Below are positions 11,364-21,100 of a DNA stretch of 64,000 bases, in pieces. Origin of the DNA: Hydrogenophaga sp. PAMC20947 (GTDB lineage: Bacteria > Pseudomonadota > Gammaproteobacteria > Burkholderiales > Burkholderiaceae_C); the NCBI RefSeq assembly GCF_004795855.1, contig NZ_CP039252.1:992001-1056000 (forward strand), given 5' to 3'. Below the pieces are notes generated by a model. The model searched no databases and was not told the origin of the DNA. It saw nothing but the letters and a program-made list of their open reading frames with translations. The position numbers and the translations under genes were made by a program. Within the stretch, counting starts at the first letter, position 1. Each line of letters starts with the position of its first letter.

Positions 11364-11475
11364 AGTTGTTAAAAATCAAAGACTTGTAACAGTTTTATGG
11401 GTGGATCTGAAGCCTGATGCCGAAAGGAGCACCTGTTCTACCGATCAATTAGGAAGTTCGCGCAAGTTTTTGATA

Positions 11476-11504
11476 TTGCTAGTTTTTTTCACATCTTCTA
11501 TACT
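11476..11504 (+). promoter_or_regulatory. Sigma-70-type promoter before the PBP7-like gene
   Basis: TTGCTA (11476-11481) and TATACT (11499-11504) are spaced by exactly 17 bp and lie 36 bp upstream of the start codon. The surrounding 150 bp is more AT-rich than the genes on either side. Confidence 0.65.
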
Positions 11505-11540
11505 CCACCTCAGTGCATTGCCCTTGCCTGGAGTGGAGTT

Positions 11541-12755
11541 ATGAATTTGTTACAAAATCGCGGTCGAAAAGTATGGCAAGCCTTGTGCTGTTCGATGCTC
11601 GCTACGGTTCTGGTTGTGCCGATGGGTGCCTTTGCGGCATCTGGCAAAACGGCCCCCAGCAAAAAGCAACGGGTTGTGGCGTCCAAAGCGACTGAGCGTC
11701 GCAAGGTTGTAACGACACACAAAGTGAAGTCTGGCAAGGTGGCCGTCAAGTCTTCGTCCAGCAATCCTGCACGCTTGAGCCGTGAAGATGCTCGCAAAGT
11801 GCAGCGTTTGGCGCAACGTGCCAAAGGCAAGGTGCGGGTTTCCAGCAAAACCAGCACCAAGGTCAGCAGCAAAGCCCGTTTGTCTCTCGCCGCCCATTTG
11901 CCATCGGTCAAGTCGTCCGTGATGCGGGTGTCGGCAGTGCCGCAGTTGTCGCGCGGCGATCAGCTGGGTCTGCGCGGCGCCAACGACGCTCTGGAGCTCA
12001 ATTCCAATGTGGCCTTGGTGATCGATCAGGAAACGGGTGAAGTGTTGTTCAGCAAGAACGATTCGGCCGTGTTGCCCATCGCGTCGCTGACCAAGTTGAT
12101 GACCGGCCTGGTGATTGCCGATGCGCAGCTGCCCATGGACGAGATGATCACCATCACCCAGGATGATGTGGACACCCACAAATTCAGCCGTTCGCGCTTG
12201 GCCGTGGGCACAACGCTGAGCCGGGGCGAGCTGATGCATCTGGCTTTGATGTCCAGCGAAAACCGGGCTGCCAATTCCTTGGGCCGCACGTTTCCGGGGG
12301 GCTTGGCTCGTTTTGTGGCCTTGATGAACAGCAAGGCTCGCGACCTGGGCATGAACGACACCCGCTACGTAGAGCCCACGGGTTTGATGAGCCAGAACCA
12401 GTCCAGCGCCCGAGATCTCGCGACCTTGGTTGCCGCTGCCTATGAGCGCCCGATCCTGCGTGATTTGTCGACTTCTCCCAGCCATGAACTGGCGCTGGGA
12501 AGCCGCACGCTGCGATTCAACAATTCGAACCGTTTGATCCGCAACCCCGAGTGGGATATCGGTCTGCAAAAAACCGGCTATATTTCCGAGGCTGGCCGCT
12601 GCATGGTGATGCAAGCCAAGGTGGCCGGCCGCAAATTGATCATGGTGTTTCTGGACTCTGACGGACGTTTGGCGCGCTCCCAAGACGCTGAGCGTGTTCG
12701 CCATTGGGTTGAGGCCCAGAGCTACCAACGTCCAGCCGTTCGCCCTCAGGGCTGA
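11541..12755 (+). CDS. pbpG: D-alanyl-D-alanine endopeptidase / carboxypeptidase, peptidase S11 (PBP7-like)
   Basis: This 404-residue periplasmic serine peptidase belongs to family S11. A signal peptide (ALCCSMLATVLVVPMGAFAAS) is followed by a Lys/Arg/Ser-rich basic stretch (about 35-115), then the catalytic domain with all three penicillin-binding motifs: SLTK at 182-185, SEN at 239-241 and KTG at 344-346. PBP7/PbpG cleaves D-Ala-mDAP cross-bridges in peptidoglycan. The start at 11541 follows GGAGTGGAGTT. The basic N-terminal linker is longer than in E. coli PbpG (310 residues total) and may help wall binding. A carboxypeptidase specificity is also possible. Confidence 0.9.
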   Translation: MNLLQNRGRKVWQALCCSMLATVLVVPMGAFAASGKTAPSKKQRVVASKATERRKVVTTHKVKSGKVAVKSSSSNPARLSREDARKVQRLAQRAKGKVRVSSKTSTKVSSKARLSLAAHLPSVKSSVMRVSAVPQLSRGDQLGLRGANDALELNSNVALVIDQETGEVLFSKNDSAVLPIASLTKLMTGLVIADAQLPMDEMITITQDDVDTHKFSRSRLAVGTTLSRGELMHLALMSSENRAANSLGRTFPGGLARFVALMNSKARDLGMNDTRYVEPTGLMSQNQSSARDLATLVAAAYERPILRDLSTSPSHELALGSRTLRFNNSNRLIRNPEWDIGLQKTGYISEAGRCMVMQAKVAGRKLIMVFLDSDGRLARSQDAERVRHWVEAQSYQRPAVRPQG

Positions 12756-12810
12756 CCTCAGTCCTCAGCCGCAGCGCGCGCGCTTTGGCTTTCGCTCCGA
12801 TGCAGAACAG

Positions 12811-12836
12811 AAAAATGGCCCCTCGCGGCCATTTTT
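12811..12836. terminator. Bidirectional terminator between pbpG and the IclR gene
   Basis: AAAAATGGCC (12811-12820) pairs perfectly with GGCCATTTTT (12827-12836) around a 6-nt loop. The A and T runs on either side let it work for both convergent genes. Confidence 0.9.
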
Positions 12837-12855
12837 CATGGAAGCCTGTCGGTTC

Positions 12856-13662
12856 TCAGCGCACTTGCGTTTGAATGCCTTGGACATGACTGGGGCAGCC
12901 CAACGCCGTGGATATGTCCAAAGCGGTGGCGCGCAATTTGGGTACCCAGCTCTCATCAATCCGGTCGGCCGGAGCTGAAATGGACAAGCCTGCGACCAGC
13001 TTGGACTGGTCGTCGTAGATGCCAGCTGCCATGCAGCGAACGCCCAATTCAAGCTCTTCGTTGTCGCGCGCAACGCCAGCCTGACGGCACTGGTCGAGTT
13101 CACGCTCAAGTGCCGTCAGTTGGGTGAGGCTGTTTCGGGTGTTTCCAGCCAGTCCTGTCCGCGTGGCATAGGCGCGGACCCGCTGTGGCTCATCTGCTGC
13201 GAGAAAGAGCTTGCCCACCGATGTGAGGTGCAAGGGGGCTCGCCCACCAATGGCGCGAACGACCTGCATGCCCGAACGCTCGCTATAGGCACGCTCCACG
13301 TAGACGATTTCATCACCTTGGCGCAGGCTCAGGTTGACCGGTTGCTGGATCAGCTTGTGCAGTTCGCGCATGGGTTGGAGCGCGGCGTCCCGAACACTGA
13401 GTCGGGCTTTGACAAGGTTGCCCAATTCCAGCAAGCGCATGCCCAGCCGGTAGCTGCCCGCTTCAGGGCGATCCACGAAGCGACCGATGGTGAGATCGTT
13501 CAGAATGCGGTGGGCAGTCGAGGGGTGCAGGCCGGTGCGTTCACTGATGTCTTTGAGCGATACCGGTTCTTCCCGGGCCGCCAGCACCTCCAGCAGATTG
13601 AACATGCGTTCCATCACCTGGACGGTGGGTGTTGCGGGCAGGGAGTCGGAACGTTTGGTCAT
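12856..13662 (-). CDS. IclR family transcriptional regulator
   Basis: This 268-residue regulator has an N-terminal winged helix (VQVMERMFNLLEVLAAREEPVSLKDISERTGLHPSTAHRILNDL, about 14-60) and a C-terminal GAF-like IclR effector domain (GDEIVYVERAYSERSGMQV, APLHLTSVGKLFLA, GVARDNEELELGVRCMAAGIYDD). IclR proteins bind palindromic operators as dimers or tetramers and usually control catabolic genes. The gene is convergent with pbpG, and nothing beside it is an obvious target. The effector cannot be predicted. Confidence 0.9.
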   Translation of the reverse strand: MTKRSDSLPATPTVQVMERMFNLLEVLAAREEPVSLKDISERTGLHPSTAHRILNDLTIGRFVDRPEAGSYRLGMRLLELGNLVKARLSVRDAALQPMRELHKLIQQPVNLSLRQGDEIVYVERAYSERSGMQVVRAIGGRAPLHLTSVGKLFLAADEPQRVRAYATRTGLAGNTRNSLTQLTALERELDQCRQAGVARDNEELELGVRCMAAGIYDDQSKLVAGLSISAPADRIDESWVPKLRATALDISTALGCPSHVQGIQTQVR

Positions 13663-13731
13663 GGCATCTCGTGAGTTGCCAAGATTTTACAAGATGAAAT
13701 CGAATTGCAGGATCGCGCCTGGGACTCTGCC

Positions 13732-14466
13732 TCAAGGGCTGAGCCAAACGCCGTTGAGCAGCACCTCGTGGGGGCTGAAAGTCGCCTTGTAGTTCATCTT
13801 GGGACTCTCCTGGATCCAGTAGCCCAAGTACACATGGGGCAGCTTGAGGGTGCGAGCCTGTTCGATTTGCCAGAGCACGCTGTAGGTGCCATAGCTGGCG
13901 CGGTCATCCGGTTCGTAGAATGTGTAAACCGCCGAGAGACCGTCGTTGAGCACGTCGACGATGGAGACCATTTTCAGTTGATCGGATTCACCGGACGCGC
14001 CCGGTTCGTAAAACTCGATCAGACGTGAGTTGACCCGGCTCTGGAGCAGGAACTGGGTGTATTGGTCGATGCTGTCCTGGTCCATGCCGCCACCCGCGTG
14101 TCGGCTGTTCTGGTACCGCAGGTAGAGCTGGTAGTGCTCCGGGATAAAGCACAGCTTGAGCACCCGCGTTTGCAACTGTCCGTGGCGGCTAAGGCAACGG
14201 CGCTGGCTCCGGTTGGGTGCAAAGAGGTCCACGGGGACTCTCAACGGGATGCAGGACTTGCAGTTGTCGCAGCTGGGCCGATAGGTGAACATTCCGCTGC
14301 GTCGAAAGCCGTGGGTCACCAGATCGGAATACGCGTCGTTGTGGATCAGGTGGCTGGGGGTGGCCACTTGCGAGCGCGCTTGCCGACCCTCGAGGTAACT
14401 GCAAGGGTAGGGCGCTGTGGCATAGAACTGCAGCGCTTGGAGCGGGAGTTCTTTGGGATGGGTCAC
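13732..14466 (-). CDS. bpt: Aspartate/glutamate leucyltransferase (Bpt)
   Basis: This 244-residue aminoacyl-tRNA-protein transferase is related to eukaryotic ATE1. Bacterial Bpt transfers leucine from Leu-tRNA to N-terminal Asp or Glu, creating N-degrons for ClpS/ClpAP. Visible motifs are the N-terminal Cys-rich block [16 protein letters not shown] and [16 protein letters not shown] (about 20-80), and the GNAT-like C-terminal half with [30 protein letters not shown] and [24 protein letters not shown]. Its ATG overlaps the stop of aat (ATGA), so the two N-degron transferases are translationally coupled. Confidence 0.94.
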   Translation of the reverse strand: MTHPKELPLQALQFYATAPYPCSYLEGRQARSQVATPSHLIHNDAYSDLVTHGFRRSGMFTYRPSCDNCKSCIPLRVPVDLFAPNRSQRRCLSRHGQLQTRVLKLCFIPEHYQLYLRYQNSRHAGGGMDQDSIDQYTQFLLQSRVNSRLIEFYEPGASGESDQLKMVSIVDVLNDGLSAVYTFYEPDDRASYGTYSVLWQIEQARTLKLPHVYLGYWIQESPKMNYKATFSPHEVLLNGVWLSP

Positions 14467-15242
14467 TCGGAAAGCGAAAGCTGTGGCAGCAGATGATTCC
14501 AGTATACGGCTTCAAAATGCCAGCGAGGGGCTGGCAGGCCGGTTAACCGTTTGACCTGCCGGATAAAAGCCGCCCGTGGCATCAGTTCACCCCCCAGCGA
14601 AGTCAGGTGTGGCGTGTTCTGCTGGCAATCGATCAGGGGGAGCGCGTGGTGGCGCGCCATGGCAACCAAGGCGGCCAAAGCAATTTTTGAGGCGTCGCTC
14701 TGGCGAGAGAACATGGACTCTCCGAACACCATGCCGCCGAGATTGACGCAGTAAAGACCGCCGGCGAGCTCACCGTCTATCCAGGCTTCGACGCTGTGGG
14801 CGTGGCCGGCTGTGTGCAGCTTGAAATAGGCTTGCACCATCGCCGGCAGTATCCAGGTGCCGTCCTGTCCATCGCGGGGCGTGTGAGCACAAGCGCGGAT
14901 GACGCGTTCAAAATTGTGGTCCATGCGGATCACCAAGCGTTGCTCGGTCAGCAATTTCACCAAGGTTTTTCGCAGCGATCGGTGAAGCTTGAAGGCTTCC
15001 GGTCGCAAGACCATGCGGGGATCCGTGCTCCACCAGAGAATCGGCTGTCCAGCGCTGTACCACGGGAAAATACCCTGACTGTAGGCCTTGACCAGGGTGG
15101 GCACGTCCAGCATGCCGCCTGCGGCCAGAAGGCCCGGTGCGGGGTCAGCAGGGCCCCAGGCGTGCTCCGGAGCAGGGAAATCCTGTCCTGGCTCTAGCCA
15201 TTCGAGGTGCTGCAGGGGAGGGGATTGCGCCATACCTGCCAT
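14463..15242 (-). CDS. aat: Leucyl/phenylalanyl-tRNA--protein transferase
   Basis: This 259-residue Aat transfers Leu or Phe to proteins with N-terminal Lys or Arg, making them ClpAPS substrates. Motifs: [43 protein letters not shown] (about 37-80), the signature [25 protein letters not shown] near 150-180, and [22 protein letters not shown]. An in-frame ATG three codons later (15233) could be the true start. It is the first gene of the aat-bpt pair. Confidence 0.95.
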   Translation of the reverse strand: MAGMAQSPPLQHLEWLEPGQDFPAPEHAWGPADPAPGLLAAGGMLDVPTLVKAYSQGIFPWYSAGQPILWWSTDPRMVLRPEAFKLHRSLRKTLVKLLTEQRLVIRMDHNFERVIRACAHTPRDGQDGTWILPAMVQAYFKLHTAGHAHSVEAWIDGELAGGLYCVNLGGMVFGESMFSRQSDASKIALAALVAMARHHALPLIDCQQNTPHLTSLGGELMPRAAFIRQVKRLTGLPAPRWHFEAVYWNHLLPQLSLSE

Positions 15243-15305
15243 TGTCGCGCGCGGTTTGCCAGGTGAACTGAAAAGATGGCCGGAATTCCCTGTCTAGATC
15301 CCGCA

Positions 15306-15656
15306 TCACTCGCGTGCTGCAGGGTTGTGTGCAAACCGTTGAGCGAGCAGCATGACCAAGGCAATCCCAACGGCATCGGCGATCCAGTCCCACCCGTCCC
15401 CCTGGCGCCAGGTGGTGAATGATTGCGCGAGTTCGATGGCGGCGCCAAAGGCCAAAAGCCCCCAACCCAATGATCGGTATCGGCGTGGGTAGGCGGCAAG
15501 GCCGGCCGCCGAGAGCAGCATGAAGCCGACCGCGTGTTGTGCTTTGTCCCAGATATGCAGCGTTTGCGGAGGCAGTTGGTCTGTGGTTAGCAGCGAGAGC
15601 ACGGCAATCAGGGTGCACAGTAGCCAGAACGCTGCTTTGAACAAAAACGACACCAT
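15306..15656 (-). CDS. VanZ-like family membrane protein
   Basis: This protein of about 116 residues has four hydrophobic segments in the VanZ/PF04892 pattern: LTTDQLPPQTLHIWDKAQHAVGFMLLSAAGLAA, with the conserved DKxxHxxxFxxL motif, and AAIELAQSFTTWRQGDGWDWIADAVGIALVML, with IExxQxxxxxRxxxxxDxxAxxxG. The family is named after a teicoplanin resistance factor, but most members have no known role. I chose the ATG at 15656 (MVSFLFKAAFW) because an in-frame ATG at 15701 would fall inside the terminator of the tRNA remnant. Confidence 0.8.
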   Translation of the reverse strand: MVSFLFKAAFWLLCTLIAVLSLLTTDQLPPQTLHIWDKAQHAVGFMLLSAAGLAAYPRRYRSLGWGLLAFGAAIELAQSFTTWRQGDGWDWIADAVGIALVMLLAQRFAHNPAARE

Positions 15657-15698
15657 GATCTGGAAGGCGGGGCGCGCAATAAACAAAGCCGGAAACGA

Positions 15699-15724
15699 CA
15701 AAGGCCTTCCGAAGAAGGCCTTTG
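15699..15724 (-). terminator. Terminator downstream of the tRNA-Asn remnant
   Basis: CAAAGGCCTTC (15699-15709) pairs perfectly with GAAGGCCTTTG (15714-15724) around a CGAA loop. T-rich tracts lie on both sides (TTTTTT on the + side). Its position 29 bp past the tRNA-Asn 3' remnant suggests it was the tRNA terminator. Confidence 0.75.
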
Positions 15725-15752
15725 TTTTTTGCAGCTTTCGCTGCGCTGTGGT

Positions 15753-15791
15753 TGGCTCCCGGACCTGGACTCAAGCCAGGGACCTACGGAT
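15753..15791 (-). pseudogene. Decayed tRNA-Asn, 3' half only
   Basis: On the minus strand this reads ATCCGTAGGTCCCTGG, then CTTGAGT, then CCAGGTCCGGGAGCCA: the anticodon-stem 3' strand, variable loop, T-arm, acceptor 3' strand, discriminator G and encoded CCA of tRNA-Asn. The 5' half is gone. A short GCGCTC at 15792-15797 may be a remnant of the D-stem/anticodon region after an internal deletion. The T-loop reads CTTGAGT where tRNA-Asn has TTCGAGT, so the conserved T54 and C56 are lost and the copy cannot be functional. Assignment is from recalled tRNA-Asn sequence and no covariance search was run. Confidence 0.65.
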
Positions 15792-15797
15792 GCGCTC

Positions 15798-16396
15798 ATT
15801 GTAGTGGTTATTTGAGCCCTGAATCGAACGGGCGGGTGGGGCTTCGATGCTGGCAGGAACTGAGGGATCAATCCACACCCCATCCCACTAAACACCCCCA
15901 AAGTTGCGCAGACCATCCGCCAAAATTGGAGCCTACGGCTGAAGCTCCTCCTGTCTCAAGTGGCAAACATCAACAAGAAGTTTCTTGCGGTCTTGAACCG
16001 ACCCTTCCAACCCACACCAGCCCGTCACTCCTCGGTAGCGGCTGTCGCATGAGCTGAGCGAGACCCGCAGGATCGGTGGCAACATCTTGCCCTAGTGGGG
16101 AATCCGTATACATTGGGCCAGGCCGCACTTTTCGCTTGCGCAATTGGCTCAAAAGCCTTCTCAACACTGTGAGTGCGGCCCTTTTGGTATTCGAACTCAG
16201 CGCGTGCCAATATCAACCTTGGCAGAGTCAAACATCAAGTGCAACACCGGTTTATTGAATCTTGAAGTTCGTCCAACTTCTGGGGGGCAGTTCAAATGCG
16301 GGGCGGTTCATATCTGTTCCACCTCTGCGGACTCTGGAAATCGAGGGGATTAACCGGTGTTTCGGATCAGAACGGTGCCGTGTGAAATGATGCGGC
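15798..16396. other. Gene-poor stretch after the tRNA remnant
   Basis: About 600 bp without a convincing gene. It holds a spaced inverted repeat, GGCCGCACT (16121-16129) with AGTGCGGCC (16172-16180), followed by CTTTT, with a small internal hairpin GGCT-CAAA-AGCC. Around 16216-16262 the sequence resembles the end of an IS30-type element, but no transposase is present. Base composition is lower in GC than the flanking genes. Confidence 0.5.
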
Positions 16397-17023
16397 ATGT
16401 CACTGACTTCCGAAGACCTGCAACACATCGCCGCGCGCACCCTGGCGCACTACGAGCAGCACGCCCAGAGCTACTGGGAAGGCACGCGCGACCACGATGT
16501 CAGCCAGAACATCGCGGCGCTGCTGAAGCACATACCCGGACCACCGCCCTTTGACCTGCTCGATTTCGGCTGCGGGCCCGGACGCGACCTGCACACCTTC
16601 AAGGCGCTGGGCCACCTCGCTGTGGGCTTGGAGGGCGCGCCCAGCGCGGCGGCGCTGGCCCGCCTCCACAGCGGCTGCGAGGTGCTGGAGCAGAGCTTCC
16701 TGCACCTCGAACTGCCCGCGCAGCGCTACGACGGCGTGTTTGCCAATGCCGTGCTCTTCCATGTACCCCGCCAAGTGCTGCCGCAGGTGCTGCTTCAACT
16801 GCAGGCCTGCCTGCGCCCGGGCGGCGTGCTGTTCAGCTCCAACCCGCGCGGCGATGGTCAGGAGGGCTGGAACGGTGAGCGCTATGGTGCATTTCACGAC
16901 TGGCCAACCTGGCGCGCCTTGGTGACGGCCGCCGGCTTCGACGAAGTGGATCACTTCTACCGACCGTCGGGCCTCCCGATCGAGCAACAGCCCTGGCTGG
17001 CGAGCGTGTGGCGCAAGTGCTGA
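16397..17023 (+). CDS. Class I SAM-dependent methyltransferase
   Basis: This 208-residue protein has the Rossmann-type methyltransferase fold. Motif I is LLDFGCGPGRDLHTF near residue 54, the acidic motif II equivalent is VGLEGAPSAAALARL, motif IV lies in RYDGVFANAVLFHVPR and motif VI in LRPGGVLFSSNPRG. The substrate is unknown. The C-terminal part (WPTWRALVTAAGFDEVDHFYRPSGLP) is typical of small-molecule methyltransferases. It stands alone between two gene-poor stretches. Confidence 0.88.
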   Translation: MSLTSEDLQHIAARTLAHYEQHAQSYWEGTRDHDVSQNIAALLKHIPGPPPFDLLDFGCGPGRDLHTFKALGHLAVGLEGAPSAAALARLHSGCEVLEQSFLHLELPAQRYDGVFANAVLFHVPRQVLPQVLLQLQACLRPGGVLFSSNPRGDGQEGWNGERYGAFHDWPTWRALVTAAGFDEVDHFYRPSGLPIEQQPWLASVWRKC

Positions 17024-17342
17024 ACCCTGGTTCCACGGCACTGTGCAACTGCTGATCTCGCCGCCGCAGCAAGTGCAGCCGAGGCCGGGTTCGTGTGGCG
17101 GCAGCGGTTGCACCAGCCTACGACGGCTCTGCGCTTGACTGTCTGGGCGGTCGGAGCCTGGTTGGGGTCGGCACGCGATCGTCAAGGTCGGCGACAGCGG
17201 TCTTTCGATCCGGTGCATTCCCAAGGATTCAAGAGCCCAGGCCAGAAACGTTGGCTCCCTGAAGGCAGAAAGCCAACTTTGCTCTGCAGCGGTAGCCCGC
17301 TCCACGCATTGACGGTTGAGACTTTTCCCATTCCGCGCAAGC
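17024..17342. other. Intergenic stretch with no recognisable gene
   Basis: About 320 bp between the methyltransferase and the truncated hemoglobin. I see no credible ORF, RNA gene or strong terminator. Its irregular composition resembles the other degenerate spacers at 21.4, 22.5 and 46.1 kb. Confidence 0.5.
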
Positions 17343-17726
17343 TCAGACCCGGACCACCTCGGCCTTCATCGACCAGAGCACGCCGAGCACCTCGTTGCGA
17401 ACGGGCGGCTCCACACCGCACGTGGTCAGCGCCGCGATGGCGTCGTCGATCACGCTGACAAACTCTTGCTCGCTGATGTTCATGCCACGGTGTGTGTTCA
17501 GCATGTCCTTGCCGGCGTAGTTGTTGGGCCCGCCCGAGCCGGCACAGAAGAAGTCAATCACGTTGCGCTCAGTTTGATCCATGTCTTTGATCTGCCCGAA
17601 GCGGGTTTGGACCAATGGGTTGGCCAGGTGGTTCTTGATCAGCTCGTGCGAGATGCGCGCGATGCCTTCGCGGCGCCCCAGACGGTCGTACAAGGTGGAT
17701 GCAGTGGATGTGGTTGTTTCGCTCAT
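17343..17726 (-). CDS. Group 1 truncated hemoglobin
   Basis: This 127-residue globin of the 2-on-2 TrHbN class begins MSETTTSTASTLYDRLGRREGIARI. Motifs: RFGQIKDMDQTERNVIDFFCAGSGGPNNYAGKDMLNTHRGMNISEQEFVSVIDD, with the F-B10 region, the Gly motif and the proximal His (F8) in THRGM. Group 1 proteins bind O2 and NO and can act as NO dioxygenases. The start at 17726 has a strong CAAGGAGCACGAC ribosome binding site. It lies downstream of a small hypothetical gene on the same strand and both are divergent from the BTAD regulator, which may control them. Confidence 0.93.
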   Translation of the reverse strand: MSETTTSTASTLYDRLGRREGIARISHELIKNHLANPLVQTRFGQIKDMDQTERNVIDFFCAGSGGPNNYAGKDMLNTHRGMNISEQEFVSVIDDAIAALTTCGVEPPVRNEVLGVLWSMKAEVVRV

Positions 17727-17787
17727 GTCGTGCTCCTTGGATGGATAGATGGTGGGTTCGAAGAGGGTTGCGGGCATCACAAAAGCG

Positions 17788-18003
17788 TCAGTGGGCCATG
17801 GCGGCCAGCCGTTGCAGCCACGACGCGTATTCGATTTGCCCTGGCTCAAGTGCCTCGGCGCGGGTCTCGCGTTGCAGATTGCGCAGCGCGGCCGTTAGCG
17901 AGTGCTCGAGTTCCAGCAGGGCCTCTGGCGCCAGCGGTTGTGGCAGAGTCAAAACGGCGGGACCGTTGCCGGGCAAGGGGAAGGTCATTTGTCTGGCGTT
18001 CAT
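17788..18003 (-). CDS. Small hypothetical protein upstream of the truncated hemoglobin
   Basis: This 71-residue, soluble-looking protein begins MNARQMTFPLPGNG and ends LQRLAAMAH. No family was recognised. The second half (LEHSLTAALRNLQRETRAEALEPGQIEYASWLQRL) should form two amphipathic helices. The ATG at 18003 is preceded by TTTGGAGCACACC, very like the ribosome binding site of the adjacent globin. A TTG four codons upstream is inside that site. The 61-bp gap to the globin start suggests an operon. Its codon use looks like real coding sequence. Confidence 0.7.
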   Translation of the reverse strand: MNARQMTFPLPGNGPAVLTLPQPLAPEALLELEHSLTAALRNLQRETRAEALEPGQIEYASWLQRLAAMAH

Positions 18004-18134
18004 GGTGTGCTCCAAATGCGTTGGGCGGGCCGGAATTGACCCGCTGAATGCATCTTGGCAAGGCAGCGTTCCTCAAGTGTTCCTGACGCTGAAGGCCCTT
18101 GCGTACACCACCCAACTGCTTCAGACTGGCTGAC

Positions 18135-21100
18135 ATGGAAACGCTTTTGCCCCGTTTGGATGCCGGCGATCCGCCATCGCAGCTGGACATCGCTCTGCTG
18201 GGTCGATTCGAAGCGGCCGTCGATGGCAAGGCCATCGCTGCGGATCGCTGGCCCAGCCTGCGCGCGACGCACCTGGTCCAGTTGCTCAGCCTGCAGCCCG
18301 GTCACCGGATCTTGCGCGATCTCGCCATCGACGCCCTGTGGCCACAACTGGACCCCGAGGCTGGCGCCGCGAATTTGCGCAAGGCCATGCACCATGCCCG
18401 CCAGGCGCTGGGCCGACACGACGGCATCACCCTGCAGAGCGGTGAGTTGTTGCTCTGGTCTGAACGCCCGGTGGTGGTCGACACCGATGCTTTCGAGGCC
18501 CGTGCCTCGGGGGCCCTGCGTCACCGTGATCCGGCCGAGTGCTCGGACGTGGCCGGCGAATACGGCGGCGATCTGTTGCCCGGCGCGCGCTATGAGGCCT
18601 GGACCGAGCCCCACCGCGAACGCCTGCGCGCGCTCTATCTGGATTTGCTGCGCGCCAGCGCTCAGTGGGAGCGCCTGGCCCAGCACGAGCCGACCGACGA
18701 AGCCTCGCACCGGGCCTTGATGCAGCGCGAACTGGAGGCGGGCAATCGCGCCGCCGCCTTGCGCTGGTATAGCCGCCTGCGTGAGTCGTTGCAACATGCC
18801 CTGGGCGTGACGCCCGACACGCGTACCGAGGCGCTGTACGAACGCTGCGTGGCCGGCCTGCAGGCCGTGGGGCCACCCTTCGTGGGGCGCTCGCAGGTGC
18901 TCGGCCAGGTCACGGCCTGGCTCGGCATGCCGGTTGACCAGCGGCCCGGTGGCGTCGTGTTGCGGGGGCCGGCCGGCATCGGCAAGAGCGCCCTGTGCGG
19001 CGAAATCGGCGCGCAGGCGCGCAGCAGAGGCTGGACGGTCTTGCGGCTGGACGCGGCAGAGACCGGCCGCGCCTATGGCGCCATGGCTGCTATCGCCGAA
19101 CGCGTGATGCTCGAAGACCGCAGCGTGCTCGATCGCATCGGCGCACCGGCACGCGCCGTGTTGGCATTGCTCAGTCCGCTGGCTTCTCCCGCCAACGAAC
19201 CGCAGGGACCGCTGGGGCGTCATCAAGTGGTTGGCGCTATCCGGCGGCTGCTGCTTGCGGCTGCGCCCAAGACCAACATCCTGTTGCAGGTGGACGATGC
19301 CCACCTGATCGACGACGCCGATGTCGAGGTGCTGGTGCAACTGGCCATGGCGGGTGGGCCGCTGTGCCTGCTCATCGCCACCCGACCGATGGCGGCGACT
19401 GCGGCGCTGGCCCGCGGTGTGGCACGGTTGCAGCGCGCCGGCGTATTGCGCCCGCTGGAGCTGGCGCCGATGGACGCTGAAGAGTGCCGCCGCTTGGTCA
19501 CCCTGGTGTTGGCCGCTCCCTTGCCCGACGCTGTGGTGGCGCGCATTGTGCAGGCTGCCGAAGGCAACCCGTTCGCAGCCATCGAACTGGCCCGTTGCAC
19601 CTTGGGCGACAGCAAGCGCCTGCCCGGCAATGCCGCCGAGGCCATCACCGATCGGCTGTGTGACGTGCCATCGGATGCGCTGGCGTTGTTGCGCTGGCTC
19701 GCATTGAGCGGCGGCGAATGGAGCGTGCGAACAGTGGAGGCACTGGCCACGCTGGCACAGGTGCCCACCCATGCCGCACTCGACCGCGCGTTGCAAGCTG
19801 GGGTCCTGGTGTTCGCAGGCGGCCACTACCGTTTTCGCCACGAACTGGTGCGCCAGGCGCTGCTCGACCAGGTGCCGCCCCACCACCGAGAGAAGATGCA
19901 CCGCGAGATCGCGGTGCGACTGGCCGACATGGACGCCGTGCCGGCCTATGTGGCCCGCCACTGGATCGAAGCTGGCCGGCCGGGTGACGCCTTGCCTTGG
20001 TTGCTGGCCGCCGCGCGCGATGCCGCGCGCCTTGCTGCCTTCAGCGATGCACTGCGCCACCTCGCTCCGGTGCTGGCGTTCGAGGCTGGGCACTGCGAAG
20101 CCCTGCGCCTGCGCGCGGAAGCGCTGGACGCCACGGGCGACCCGGCCGCCATGGCGGCCTACCGGCTGGCCGCCCAAGCCGCCGGTGAACCCGACAGCCA
20201 GAACCTGCTTGCCAAGGCGGCTCTAGCGCAGGTCAAACAAGGTGATCCCAAGGGCGCGCTGCAAGCGCTGCAAGGCTTGTTGCCGACCTCGGTGGACGGC
20301 CGCCTGAGCGAAGCCCTGGCCTACGCGGGTGCGGCCGCGCTTGGTGCCGCCGACCCGGCCATGGGCACAGCCAAGGCCGCTGAGGCACGCCGTCTGGCGC
20401 TGGAGTCGGGCGACACCGCCTCGTTGGTCATAGCTTCGTGGGCGCAGGCTGCCGCTGCGCATGCGCGAGGCGAGCTGCACCGCAGCGTGTGGGCCGATCT
20501 GCAGGAAACCAGCCACGTGCCGCACCTGGCTCTGCGTGTTTTTGATGGCCATTTGTGCATCACGCAGCGCTTTCTATACGGTGCCCGGCCCTATGCCGAG
20601 GTGATCGAGTTCGCCGATGCGCTGGCCACCGAAGCCCAGCGCCTGGGCGCTGCGCGTGGTCATGCATTTGGAATCACCCTGCGCGGTGAGGCCGAGTGGT
20701 TGTCGGGCGATCTGGTTGCGGCACGCGAGCACCTGCGCGAAGGCGCGCGCTTGCACCGGGCCATTGGCGGTCCGGTGGGCGAAGCCTTGTCGCTGCAGCG
20801 CCTGGCCGAAGTGGCGCTGCATGAAGGTCAGCGCGGCGAGGCCAGAGCACTGATCGACGAAGCACTCGATGTGGCGCGGCAAACCGACATCGGCTTTCAT
20901 CTGATGGACCGTATCTACGGAACCCGCATCAACCTGCACCAGGACGATCCAGCTGCCGCGTTGTACGTGATGGAAGATGCCAGCCTTTCGGTGCGCGGCC
21001 CGCTGGAAACCTGTCCCGGCTGCCGCATCACCTTTGCCGTGCCCGCGGCCATCGCTGCTGCGCGCGCAGGTGAACTGGACCTGGCCGACCAGCATGAGCA

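Noticed and set aside
16210..16265. Insertion-sequence end (IS30-like) near CAAACATCAAGTGCAACACC
   Set aside because: The resemblance is short and recalled; there is no partner inverted repeat, target duplication or transposase in the window.
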